NCBI RefSeq assembly: GCF_000237925.1
Contig: NC_031502.1
Coordinates: 29,773,266 to 29,837,265 of the forward strand
DNA length: 64,000 nucleotides
Source of the DNA: Schistosoma mansoni
Taxonomy: Eukaryota > Platyhelminthes > Trematoda > Strigeidida > Schistosomatidae
Direction of reading: 5' to 3'
Shown here in pieces: positions 39,001 to 53,500 of this stretch; the first letter of the stretch is position 1, and each line of letters begins with the position of its first letter. The notes below the pieces were generated by a model. The model was not told the origin of the DNA, made no database searches, and saw only the letters and a list, made by a program, of their open reading frames with translations. Position numbers and translations under genes: made by a program.

Positions 39001-40019
39001 CATCATTAGTTAGTGAGAAGTGATCCTAATTTACAAAGTTCCTACTGATTATGTTATCAAGTAAAGCAGTGAAAACTCCTTCATTAAACTATTTATTTGA
39101 GAGAATACATAACTGTAAATAGATGTAGACATCAAACTGAAGTTTCCGGAAAGCCAATGCATTGTTTCCTTTGCATTATTTAAACTTTTGTTAACTTGTT
39201 TCGGTTATTTACTCTGAAGAAGTGGCTTACATTAATTCACGAAACGTCAGAAATACAATTTTTCCACTCATTGGGATATAACAGAAATATATTTATTGTT
39301 GACTATCTACTCAATGCTCAATTTGTTTGAAACTATCAAGTCCGACATTGGAATTGATGCCTAAAAAAGTTATGGTAGTTATTCATTTCACACATTGAAA
39401 GAAAACTCAATAGTACACAAGGTTTTTGATCGGCACAGTTTATTTATAACATTATCAATCAAACAACAATTGATACCATTTATGATCTTGAATTCAAAAA
39501 ATTAAATTTAATTTTTCTTTGAAATCAGTCTAAAATTGTTGATACTAGCAAAAATATATTTATCAAACCTTGGATATTTCTTTCGGTGAATCCATAGGAA
39601 ATGGCTGACCAGCTAAACGATAGGCAACACTTTCCAATTGTTTACATGCTTTTAACAATGAATCATGACATTTATTTAAATCATCCAAGTTAAGAACTGG
39701 TAAATGAAAGTGGAAAAAAATAAACAAAATTAACTAAGAGAGCAGGATAATAATGTAATGTAGATGATAATTTAAATTTTACATTACAAAACGAGAAATT
39801 TAATTCGAAATTCAGGTGTATTTTAATACCGTCACAAAATTTACAATATTCATCATAAAATTATACATTAACAAAATATACAGTTTGTTACATTTGGTAC
39901 GTGGCTAGCAGTATAATCCATGCAACGAGTTTCGACTTAATTGGAACTTTTAGGCAGAATATACCTGGATACTAGTGTTGAGGTTTATACACTAAGAATC
40001 CAACCAAGTTGCAGCTGCG

Positions 40020-40067
<48 letters not shown>

Positions 40068-43000
40068 CTAATGCTAAAATTATCACAAAAGTAAAACACA
40101 TAGATGATACACAAAACTTAGTAATCCACAATAACATCGAAAAGAACGGATTGCTGAGAAGTACTTAATCACAATCTTTTCATCAGAAGCTAAATGTTTA
40201 TCTGCTGTATTTATCAAATGTTCAGAAAATGTCTAAGACCTAATGACAAAAATGATGTAGACAACATTTCGCAAACATTGAAGAAATGAATGTAATTTTT
40301 ATTGGAATGAAACTTACTGAGTTAGTAAGTACTTATTGAAAATAAGAAAGAAACCTTGATAAGACAGAATCACGAAGCGACAAGCCATATGATCTCTATA
40401 CTGTAAGATTAGTGACTGAGTGGAAAAAAACAAGTCAACTAAGTATTTGACATTGTTAAGTGTCACTCCCACACATTTTGGCAGAAAACTCATATTTAAA
40501 AGACAATGAGATGAGTGACTTAAATCATTATTATTATTGAAAAACAAACAATAGTTCAAAAGAACACCGAACTGTATATGCGCCGCACAATAAAAATAAG
40601 ATTATGAACAGATAAAGGAAGATGAGTATTATAAAATAGGAACAAAAACGAACGAGAGTAAAAAGAATGATGGGAGTTTATTTAAGAAAAATCCAGCCAG
40701 AAAAGATTATTTCGGTCAAAGTTACTCTCATATTATAGGAAGAAAGTAAAAGAAAGCTGCAGGAAGAAGGCTACTGGCTCGACTCTGAACTATATCTGAT
40801 AATGTTTCGGTCTATTGTGTTGGAATATCTTAAGAATCAAAACTAGGGAGTCGTAAAGGACTAACAGAAGCCAGTCCTATACAGCTTTCTTATATACCAC
40901 GACATCATGTTATACACTTATAGCATCGGCAAATAATGCACGACGTGAAATTCGCTGGGACGACATTCGTAGGACATGTTCAAGCCACCGAAGTCAGTGT
41001 CTCAAGATAGAGACACCAATCGAAGTATAGTCGCTAGGCCCTAACACACTTTGACAAACGTCTGCATTACTTATAAGGTGTTGCCCTTATATTGTCAGTA
41101 ATCCCTCGTATACAAAAATTGCAAAATACAGAGACGCTTAACATCGTCAACTCGGAGAGGCCAGGTTTCACAAACATGAAACAAAACGACTCCCATAGAC
41201 GCATTATAGATTTGACATTTTACAACCGGACCAACATCACGAAGGTGAAAAAGATGGCTCAGATTTTCATAAGTCACTCTGACTTTCACGATACGTGAAT
41301 TGATCTCATCATTTGAGCAGTCACCAGCACTTATGCAGCTGCCTACATGAACGAACTTCTTGATTACTTCTATCCGCTTACTACCCAGGATGAATTCATG
41401 ATCAGGGTACTGTCAGTCTTGTAAAAGTACTTGACACTTAGAAGGTACAAACCACATGCCGTACCTATGGACAATGACTGCCAACCGATTAAGTGCGGAT
41501 TGCATGGCTTGTGTATTATTGCACAGTAGGATATCATCCGCGTATTCGAGGTCAAAACGTCTTTCTCCAGGCAACAGGTCCACACCGCCATTACCTACAT
41601 CCATCAGACCTGTACCCAGAACGTCATCGATGGCGAAGTTGAAGAGGAATGGTGAGAATGAGTAACTGTCTAACCCCACTGCTTAAATGGAACAATGGAG
41701 AAAGGTGGTTGTGTGCCCTTACTCAGTCTGAGGTATTTGTATATAGGGCTTTCAAGATGTTAGTAAACTTCTCAGTCACACCCTTCTTCAATAGACAATC
41801 TCAGAGCACAGTCCTGTTCAACGAATCAAAGGTAGCCCTGATATCAAGAAACATTACGATTGTAGGCCTATGATAAGTATGACAGTGTTCCAACATTTGA
41901 TGGAGGGTGAAGATATAATCAATACATCCTCGACCAGAACGAAAACCATCCTGCTCCTCGCGAGTCAAACTTTCTCTGATTTCGAACGATCTACGACGTA
42001 TGACGAAAGCCAATAGTTTGAACTTATTCGGAAGTACACTTATCTCCCGATAGTTTTTGCAGAAACGACGCGAACCTTTTTCCAAGATAGAGACGACTTT
42101 TGACTCATTTCACCATGCCGGAACACTCTCTAATTACCAGACCTTTGTAAACAACTCAGCCGGCTCCATAAACAGAAAGTGTCCACCTCCCTAAAGAGGG
42201 TCGGAGGTAAGTTATCTGAAACCTGTGATTTGTGGCACTTCAGGAGTTCGAGTTTATTGCAGACTTTCGCCTCGTTAGGTGGACCAGTCATCATGAGCCG
42301 TGGATTGCAGGACAGTTTGATAGATGTCGCCAGAGCAGCAGACCAGCTGAACTGCTCCTCGAAAAACCCTCCCCATCGTCCAAGACGTCGAAGTATGTTA
42401 GTGATTGGCATCCCGCCATCACAGATTGTTTCACTCAAACCAGGCTTTCTGCCAGTGAATTAGATGAACTGAAAGAGCACTAGGCAGTTACAATATCCAG
42501 TATCTGTTTCCAACTTGTTAGTACACTGCGACTACCAGGCTTCTCGGTCCTTACGTAAGCTTTGCACAATTTCACTACATAACAATATTCGTTTATAGTC
42601 AAACTCGCGGTCACCCGAAGTAGATCCACGTGCTCTAGTGAGTTGTAAGGAGCCTGTAGAAACCCAGTCCTTGTAAGCGGGACGTTTCGCGAAGTTGTAA
42701 ACGACTTTAATCGCCATTTTCGTGGCGTCATGCAACTGCAGTCAGTGCTCATCTACACTTTTCGGTGGGTTGATAGCTAGCCTTGAACTAGCTCCGCTTG
42801 ATCTTTTGGTTGCAACAAAAGCTGCAACCAATTTGCTGATATTGATCTGTTCAGGGGGATGTATTTATTGGCTGCTGAAACGTAAGGTAAGATTAGCGCA
42901 AACAAGAGCATGATCAGAGAATAGATAAGTACTCCGAAACTTATTCGTAATCGGTGGTTTGATTCAACTTACGGCCAATCAGTGGCTTGAGAGCGTTTGG

Positions 43001-46000
43001 ATGGGACAGGATTTCCAAAGTCAGCGACCTGATATATGAGTTGGAAATTAAAAGAATATACCGAATGGAAGAAAGGAATAGACCAGTGATGGAATGTAAA
43101 ATATAAAAGGATGTCACGAAATAATTGTAAATATAATTTTTGAGGGTATAAATCGAAGTCCTAATTATCATTTGAATGGTATCAAGAATCCACAAGTAAG
43201 GTCACTGATTAGACTGTAAGTTATCCTTTAATATATATGTATATGAAGTAGCTTAAGGACTTCAGCTATTGAATTTTAGAAAATAATGACTACATAAAGA
43301 CTTTCGTCTAAATTAGATAGAATAGTTTCACAGTATTTGGGCGCCGGGTGGATATGAGACATTAAATAGGTTATCTTAAAACTTTTCGTTTCACACCACA
43401 GGTCTCTTATACACTAATACAAATACCTACTTTAAACATTTTTAACATTGATTGGATGACCTATTCAGTATACAGTGAACCGGAGAACCATGAACCTATT
43501 TATATTCGATAATTTTGATGTTTGATTATATTTCCTTAAAAAAGCTTGGACCAGATTGCCAGGCGAAAAGTTGGATTTACTTCAAATTCACTCACTGAGA
43601 TTTTACAAATACATTCTTCCTATTTAATAGTGATTACAGTTATTAGAAATACATATAACATCAACTAATTTACCTTTCAGGAAGGTAGAAAGTACGAGAT
43701 TCATTTAAAAAATGACATAAAGTACAAAAAAGATGAGTAAATTAAATACTTCTACATTTGCACCGATTTTCTATATAGTTATTTTAATGAAAAACAGCAT
43801 TTTCGGTATATGCTCAGTGGTATATATATATATAGTATTGAAGTACAAAATATAATGAAAGATACTTACTAAAACCATTCGACTCCATTCGAGCTAGTAA
43901 AGATTGACAAGGTAGTTCAATTACGTCAAGTAATGAATTTTGGACTGTTGACAGACAATTGTTTGAATGAGTTGTCCATAAAGATAGTAAGAAACACTGA
44001 GCTGACGTTGTATAAACATGATATGGTAGATTAGATGATGAATTTTGTTCATTTAGGTAACTTCTTGGTGGAGGACATTTGCCGGATGATTCTAACCTGG
44101 GAATTTTTGACCAATCTGAGGACTGGATTGGAGGCTCTGAAATTCGTTGAACAAGTTATATAAATTAACAGAGGATCCGTGCCTTATAACTGGTCTATGC
44201 ACTTCTGTCAATAATCCCATAAATTTAAATTCATTTAATAGAAGAAACAGCAATTTAAGTGATAATAATGTATCAGAATTTTCAAGTGCATGAATAAGAC
44301 AAGACTGTTTGTATAACGAAGAGAAAACCTTGTATGAACAAACATGGTACGTCATGAATTACGTTAACAAATCGTTTCACAGATATTTCGAGTTGATTTT
44401 AACAAGCATCAAAGTTTTATCTCAGCCTAATAGTTTATATAAATCAATCGTTTATTGTTATATCACAAATGTCAATGACGTGGATAAATTTGACGTGTTA
44501 GATATTTCTAGGTAAAAAGTGGGAATGAAATATGAATACAAATAACGATTTGTCACAAATTTTTCTTTAGGACTAAAGGGATTGAATTGTAAACATACGT
44601 AGCGTGCATAACATCTGCGAATTCAACAAAGATCGTATAGATTTTTGTGTTAAAATTTATTGCTATGGATTTTTTAGTAAGGCTAAAACAACTTATATGC
44701 CAAATGTTTCATAGTCAGCGAATCAGGTCCATTACTTTATTCTATGACCCATTGGTAACTAGTTCACTCACGGCATAGTTGAACTATACTTGTTATGACT
44801 TTTCACTAGATGTTAGTCAATAACTAGCACTAACATCGATATTACCTTACCCCGCGAAAAGATAGAATTTCATATGACTTCTATTTATTCAAGTGTGTTA
44901 CATAATAAGGGATTTGTGAAGATTGTTGAATTTTATAGTTAATATCACTAAATGATCTTACTCAGATAACCGTTGAAAGCCTGGAAGCATTGAGGCAGTT
45001 ACCCACCAATGACATTGGACAATAATTAAGCCATATATTGCGAGTTAACTTGAGTTAAAAATGCAGACCAGTGGATGATAGCTCAATGGTTCAATGGTTA
45101 AGCGGTTGTCGCGGGATTTGAAGATCCTGGGACCGATGCTCGGTGGGATCGTGAATACCCATTGCTGAGGAGAAAGAGTTATAGGAATCTTCTTGGTTTT
45201 CAACGGTTATTTAACAATGATAAATACATGATGTTAACCATAATATTCGAATATAATCAGCTTCAACCAAAAATAAAGTATGATGGTATTTTTCAAAGTC
45301 AATACATGAAAATATACGGTATATCACATGAAAAATAAAAATTTATTTTGAAAAATAGGAAGATAATGATTGATGTATCCCAGTTTACGTAACTTATGTA
45401 TAAAAAATTACTTGTTGATAAGCTATTTACAATGATCTATTTTATTTAATCCTAATGAAAACATAATTATTCCCATTTAGACAAAATGTTAAATTGACTA
45501 AAATATACAAAAAATGCAGTAAACAAATCATGACTTTATCACAAACGTAAATGTTAACATATTGCACAACAGTAACCGAAAAATAAAACATCCAAACTAA
45601 GAACAAGGGTAGAAAAAAATTTAGCATAGATATGAAATTTAATGAACCATGGTCGAAACATTTGATGAATCATGAAGTTGGACCCGTTGAAGTTGAATAA
45701 TATTCTCAGCCGAAAAATTCATTTTAAACAAACCTATTACAATAAAGTTGTGTTATTCAAATGAGAAACTATTCACAAGATATTTGAATTCAATGTACAA
45801 CATTAGAATGTTAATTTAATTCAGTCAATCATAAGCAGTGTAAAAACTGACGTTAAAGGCACTGAGTCCCGTTGCCACATCACATCAACACAGCGAGATA
45901 AAACTGTAAAGACAAATCCAAAAACAGCAGAAGTAGTAACAACATCAGTGGTAGTAGAAAACGTATCCTAAGCCTCTCAAACCACTGGATACGATAAACG

Positions 46001-48090
46001 CGCGAACTTAATCTAGATGTAATTCATTTAGTGTTGTTTGTTTGAGTCTTCCCATCGATGTGTTAGGACTGCAACTGGTCAGTCTCTAATTGGCATATGT
46101 GCATACTGTGCGTATTGCCTCGATATAGCCTTAATTCACAGGCATGGTAAGCAGAGATGGATAGTGGCTAGCAGTGGAATNNNNNNNNNNNNNNNNNNNN
46201 NNNNNNNNNNNNNNNNNNNNNNNNNNNNNNNNNNNNNNNNNNNNNNNNNNNNNNNNNNNNNNNNNNNNNNNNNNNNNNNNNNNNNNNNNNNNNNNNNNNN
46301 NNNNNNNNNNNNNNNNNNNNNNNNNNNNNNNNNNNNNNNNNNNNNNNNNNNNNNNNNNNNNNNNNNNNNNNNNNNNNNNNATTCCACTGCTAGCCACTAT
46401 CCATCTCTGCCTAATCTAGATGGTTTGTTCCTACAAGTATACCTGGTCCAATATTCAATGAATTCACCAAATGATTCCATATCTTGGCTTGGAAAGCTCT
46501 AAATTTCTTTTAACCTACTCTTAAATCAGCTATCCTTTTGCACCAAAGTAGGTGATGGTTGAGCGTATGTCTCAATCACTTTAGTAGATAAATATTGAAT
46601 ATTTCAACCGTATATTTAGATATATATATATATTTTTTAGATATAACTCAGTACCTAACTTAATTGTTATTTACTCTGAAATTACAACAAACACAAGCAA
46701 TGATTCGAAGGGATCTAAGATTGAATTTTAATAACCTAAGAATATTCTGTTTTTAGTGAGCATGTTTTAAGGAAATAAAGTAGAACAGAATGAACTGCTT
46801 CACAGTATACTACTCCTCTGTTTTCATATAGGCATCTCGCGTACACCACATGTGACGCAAGTTAGTAAAAATCAACCGAGCCTTCTGAGTCGATTTGCCT
46901 AATGCATCATTAATTTTCTAATGATTTGAACTAGTATGCTTAAAATTTTACTAATTTGACGATTCTTTTCCTACATACATTAATCATACGCACCAATTCA
47001 TAATGGTTATGATGGAAATAGGATGATAAGTGCTTATAGAAGAACATTTTGCAAAACACTCACTATCCACCAATAGAATAACTGATTTAAGTCAGAAATT
47101 ATTAGGGTACAGAACACGGAAATTTAATTTTTGAAATACGATTAGATAACCTTACTATTGTTGAATTTTATTTAGATCACGAACTGATCCAAGTTAGATA
47201 ACTATTGAAAAGCGGAAAGTACTGAACGGCCGTTTCGTCCTAGCATGGGACTTTTTAGAAGTGCACATCCACGAATTCATACCCAGGAATTGAACTCAGG
47301 GTCAACGTTCAACCTCTAGAGTACAGAACCGGAAGAAACGCCCATTTCGTGATTCCTGGTTTTCGATAGTTGCTTAAATTAGATCAGTATGTGATCGAAA
47401 TAAAATTCAAAAGTCTCCACAACATCATGCTCAAATCTTAATGTTGATTTCGATTTATTTTTAAGATTATATTTACCCATTTGATTAGATTTTAAAATAG
47501 CAAGTGTGTCCATTATATTGAGAAAAATCTAAGTAAATTACTGATTTTTATGTCTTAATCATCAAATTAATTTTTGTGAATGAATTTATTTAATAAACAC
47601 AGTTAAACCACTGTAATATATACATAAGAAATAACAAAATTCTAATGCAATTTGGGTCAATGATGCACAAACCAGTTCATCATACTGCCTAAATGAAATG
47701 GTAATCATACATCATCACATTATTTAAAATTCGATAAAACATTAGCAGTCGGTAAATTTTGTGTTAGAAAGGCACAATAAAATAAAAATATCGAAAATCA
47801 TTAATTTTCTGGTTGAACCTATGTTTATAAAACAATGATTCAACGTATTTTAGAGAATATTAGAATACGTGCTTGTAAATTAAAATCAAATGCTATGAGT
47901 AACTGACTTTAAGTTTCATAATGTTTGTTCATCTATAGAATGAATCCGTTACAGTTTAGTAGGTCTATTCGACTTAAGGACTATCTATAAAGTTATTATC
48001 GTTCATCATCTCAGTGTTGATTTACTACATACATAGAATATTCGTTTGATATAAAAGAATACTTAGTTCAGAACTATATATATATATATA

Positions 48091-48134
<44 letters not shown>

Positions 48135-50542
48135 ATTTACAGAGATATTAAAATACAACAATATTCTATCAGCAATGTGATAAAACATCCTCATATGTAT
48201 ACACTGAAGATAAAAATATTTTAAAAGTCAACTACAAAGTAGTTTAATAATAAAGAAATTTTTTGTTATGCCCCAATGAGTGGAAAAATTGTATTTCTGA
48301 CGTTTCGTGAGTTAATGTAGGCCACTTTTTCAGAGTAAATAAATAATCGAATTCCGTTAATAATATATTTTGAATAGCGATAACTGTCTAAATATAGTGA
48401 AACTCAAATCATCAGATTGAAAGTTCAAAAATACGTCAGGATATTTTGATTTAAGCAGCTTTTAAATATAGTACTGTGCAGAACATTAAGTTAGTTCTCA
48501 TATACTGAAATGATATTCTATTTTATAAGCTAATGAACAAGTTAAGTGTATTTTCGAAACTTGGAAGAAAACATTCATTCGAAGAGATTGTTCGAATCTT
48601 CCCATTGTTTATGTTAACGATTAGAAATGTTCAATCGCTTTCACATATATTTATCTCCTACTGATTACCTTAACGTTGTCACTAAGTCACAAGTATTTTA
48701 AGGAGAGTTGGGTAAAATAATACTACGAAATAATAGCAAAAATAGTCTTATAACTGATACACTTACCTAAATATTCAGATGATGCAACTTTAGTCAGCAT
48801 ACTATTAACAACATGTGGATTCAATTTTTGGGCCTCACTTAATAGAGAGCTTTGACCTTGATCGGGATTAGTTAACCAATTCGTTAAATTCGGGTTATAA
48901 ATTTGAAATTTTATTTGATTCGGTATTTTAAGTAGATCGTAGGTAATTCGATACCACCATTTAACGTCCCATACGATAAGACCAATATTGAATTGATGTA
49001 TCCGAATAAATAAATTGTATATATCAACTAAACATTCCCGTAATGGAACTCTGTTTACATCTTGAAAAAGTTGTGTATTTGTTTGATTGTTTAAACAACA
49101 AAGTAAAAACGAAGTAGGTAATAGATTGGAATAACGACAAAAATGAATGCTTTTCCAGTAACATGATATATTGGTACAAATTCAAGAGTGATGAATAATA
49201 CAAATTTACTAACCAAGGGAAACGATAGTCTAAAAACTCCATAAGTCAATAGGTTTTTTTACATACAGTTAAATCGAACAAAAATCTATAAAAGTTATTT
49301 CGAACTGGTTTTAGTATTGAACTAGGTTAGTTACGGTTATCATCCAATTTCGAGACTTCAATAAAATATAAAGGATTTCTAAAAATATTCAACGTAATAA
49401 AGAGGGTAACATAAGGCGTTTTCAAAGTGGAATCTCGACTATTAATATAAATAATAGTCTATACAGTGAACAATTTCAATGTTAGGAAACTTTGGCGAAA
49501 TTGATTGAATTTCACGCTTATAGATAGTGCCGGTAGTGAACATAAAAAAAGCTTTATAGGTATATCTAAATACATTAAAAGACCAAGTGTGGTGACAAGA
49601 CAAATTTATTTTCATATAATATTAGTGAGACCAAAATAACTTAAACCACATTTCGAATTGCGAAGACAAATTTGTAAAACGAAGTGTCGAACACATTTTA
49701 TTCCCAAAAAAAATTGATGAGTTTTACGTCTCTGTGCCCTGATTTCCTAAAGACAAGTGATTTACATCTTTTAGATAAGTAACATTCCTCTAATTATTGC
49801 TTAGATTAATTAGGATTGTGCTGTTGCTAATCACGAGATGAATTTCAGTAAGCTTTGCAGAAACAATGAGAACACTGAGGATCTACAAACAGTACAATGG
49901 TTCAATACATATAATGCTTTCAACTACGCATAAAATGTATAAAGAGTATTAACACGTAGATCACGATGTATTTTAACAATGATTTTATAATATTCGACTC
50001 GACGGTAGACATGGGTTATGAATATAATCTTAGCAGAATCTGCCAATGCAGTGCATAACTAAATCAGCAGAGAAATAGCTATGTTGAAACATGCTTCCTT
50101 ATAACATCTAAGCTATATATTTTTTAGATATCACTATACAGTTATTGAAGAAATCATTAGCACATTGTGGTTTACAATTAAACAATATTTGAGATGTACA
50201 TATCACCACAGATTGACACAAACTAAGAAGTCATCGAAAATCAAGGATCACTGGGTAGGCATTTCTTCTTTGAGAATGAATACTTGGTAATGTAAATTGA
50301 CGTCCCACACACACATAAACACAAGGTGAATGAGGACTAAATACAAGTATCTTAAACTGGTTAAAGTCAGATAATGTAGATTATCTTATTCTTATTTACT
50401 GTGAAAATTAAAGGTCTGAAGTTTGATGTAATATGAGATCACAGGTGAGCACTGGAACAGAGCTACAAACTAGAACAAAACAATGCTCCAGTGCTTATTA
50501 GGTTTCGGTGATTTTGCAGCGAATGTCAGTCAATAATGGTAA

Positions 50543-50575
<33 letters not shown>

Positions 50576-53500
50576 ATAACTAACTAACTAACTAACTAAC
50601 ACCTTCATAAACCGCCTAGCTAAATGAAAATTTCGGAAGCAAACCATATAAAATAAGACTTATTGTATTATGGTGCACATATACTAATTAATTCTTGATA
50701 ATAACAAGACAGTAATAAAAGTAGTTTTGAAACACGAAAATAAATAAACTAACCACTTTCTGTAAGAAAATGGATCCAAAATACAGCATTTTTCTTCAAA
50801 TGTACTGAGGAAATCGCTAATCCACTTAAGTACAAATTATAATATGTGCCGGTATTTTTCCCACCACCAACAGTTGGTTGCCCAGCAGGTCCGGATTTCC
50901 AGCATAAAGATTCACTAGACGATCTAAAATCACTATCATTATTACTATCAGAGTTCGTGTTTAAAAGCCAGCCAGGTTGAATTGCTATATAATTTAACTT
51001 AGATTGATTGGGACTTTTCAATCCTTCAATATGATAATTTAATTCAGTAAGAAATGTTTTCCATAATGTGTAATTTTGTGTTACATTAACAATAGAGAAT
51101 ATATTATCTCTGTCATCATCATTATCAATACCATTTTTCAGTGAATCTACATTGAGATTATCATCAGCCCAAGATAGATCTGTGTCTAAACAGAAAAAAA
51201 TAATGATAAGGGCCTATCAATTATTGACTCAAGAAAGAAAATATGATTATTATACATCACACACGTAGATCAACACATGCAAGAGGAGGTTATTTTCATA
51301 GGGAAATTAATATTAAAATCTCAGTCAATTATTTAAAAATGATAATAAGGGTATGGAATCTTAAAAACTGTCGTAGAACTGAACCGATCTACAAAAAATC
51401 ACACCAATTAATACCTTTTTAGAATTGTACTATGAAAATATTATGGTGTTGGAAATCCTTCAATGATACAAACATAATACTACTATTCCCCTAAATTTTG
51501 CTATTCATGGCACAAAAACGATGGTCACCCATCTACCAAAGAGGAAATGTTCTGTTTGGCCGATCGATATGTATTATTCTGCGTCTATGAAAAATATTTT
51601 GCAAGCTGAAAAGTTAGCCAGCTCCAATGAAGGACAAGGCATATATATGCCTCAGTCCAGGATATCATACGTCATTAGCACAACAAAATGAACGAATTCA
51701 TAGTAGTTACTTCAATGGTAGTAATATATGTAGATAAAGATTGCATATAAGGATATGATACAAGAAATAAGGATTGGTCGGTGGGAATAAAGGTATAAAG
51801 TAATTTTAATCTCACCGTATAAGGGAAGACAAAGAGTGTATACACCTACGCCATTGTGATCGATTCTGAGCCATGTCACCTAGAATCTCCAACCATTGGT
51901 TACGATAATCACGCGGACCCCAACCAGGTAGTCTGCATCTGCCAACATGGCTCAGACTAGAAGTTAGTGACTTCAAGCATTGATGCCACGTTTTGGTTTG
52001 GCTGCCCCTAACTCTCTTCCAACCATCACCAATACTAGTCAGCATTGCTCGTCGTGGTAATCGGTGTTCAGGCATACGTAACACGTGGCCTAACCATCTC
52101 AGTCGATGAAGATTCATCACCTCATCAACTGATTTACCATCATTCCCTAATACCCTACGTCTAACCTCACTATTACTTTCCCAGTGATCCCAGCAGATGC
52201 AAGCAATATTTCTAAGATATATGTGGTCGAATACTAGTAACTTATGAGTATCTTCTACCCTTAATAGCCAAATTTCGCAGTCGAAAAGTAAAACTAAACG
52301 AACTGCTGTGCAGTATACTCGTCCATTTATTGATAGATGGATATTTCGCCTACGCCATAAACGACGTAGGTTGAAAAAAGCCAAGCGAGCCTTTTGAGTC
52401 CGTGAAGAGATTTCGTCAGACACCAACACATTAGGGCTGATCACACTTCCAAGATAAGTGAAGTTGTCCACGCGTTCGACTATTTCACTCCATATTCTTA
52501 GTTTAGGTGTTGAGGCAGCTCAGTCCTGGAGTAAAACTTTGCATTTAGAGGGGGAGAAACGCATCCCAAACATCATAGCATTGTTGCTCAGTGCTATCAA
52601 AAGACTCTGCATTTTGTCAGCGTCTTCACCAAACAGGACTATTTCATCTGCGTATTCTAAGTCGATAAGTGGACCTCCTGATAGATCAATTCCTGAAAGT
52701 TCAGTCGACGAGAGTGTTATTTCCAGCAGTTTATTGGAACAGCATATAAGCGACTGTTAACGAGGATCCATTCTAACAGTGATTATTTTGCCCTCGTACT
52801 TATTGCTATGCCTACACCCGCTAATCCACCAGAACTAGCCATCGTATCGCCAGATAAACAGAGGGTGTATCTCGTCGGCTCCTCGTTTTGGCCAGGTGAG
52901 GTCAAGCGAATGGCCACACCTAAGTCCTAAGTCCACTACTAGTCGATAGACTAACGATTTTTATTCACTGCCAACTTATCCATTAACCATTAAAGTGCAA
53001 GTTTGAGCCCCATCTCACCAACTTTCATTTAAGCAACCCGCTTTATATTACTAGCTCTCAAACACAGATTATAGCTCAGAGTTGAATACGTATACCTATT
53101 CCAAATGATGAAATTATATGAGTCAGAAAATAAATGTTTTATTATCTGGAAATGTAACAAGTAACTGATATAAAATAAACCTACCTGTTTTACATTCTGC
53201 AGTTTTAATTGAGTACATATGCTGATAGTTTGACGATTCTCTGAAGAAAGAATGGGAAATAAATAAAATATTTATTATTTGAGGAACAACGGAGTCGTGT
53301 ATAACTGAAAATGAAAACTATTATTACTGCAGAAACAATTTATATTTGAAAAAGTGTATACTAAAATAAATAAATACGGAGATAATTGACGTTAAATTAG
53401 AATACGTTAAGCACTACATAATAGCTATAAAGTATAAAAATATTATATGAAGTTTATCTGGTGTGTTTAGCGTAATCAGTGGTTTGAGATATTAAGTAAT

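Larger units (their letters stand above)
47426..48766. other. POLQ intron with TA tract and Penelope-type motif
   Basis: It holds a (TA)n tract at 48074-48131 and a decayed Penelope-like hammerhead motif at 48292-48341. The rest is AT-rich, with nothing recognised. Confidence 0.6.

Noticed and set aside
44092-44355. 87-codon - frame overlapping POLQ exon 8
   Set aside because: It is in a different frame from the conserved exon sequence. The phase-compatible exon 43870-44136 explains the region.
45075-45165. Possible functional tRNA gene
   Set aside because: The A- and B-box-like sequence is within a SINE with inverted arms, and no clean cloverleaf is seen.
49024-49242. 72-codon - frame next to POLQ exon 7
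   Set aside because: Wrong frame and low complexity. The exon acceptor at 49061 fits phase and homology better.
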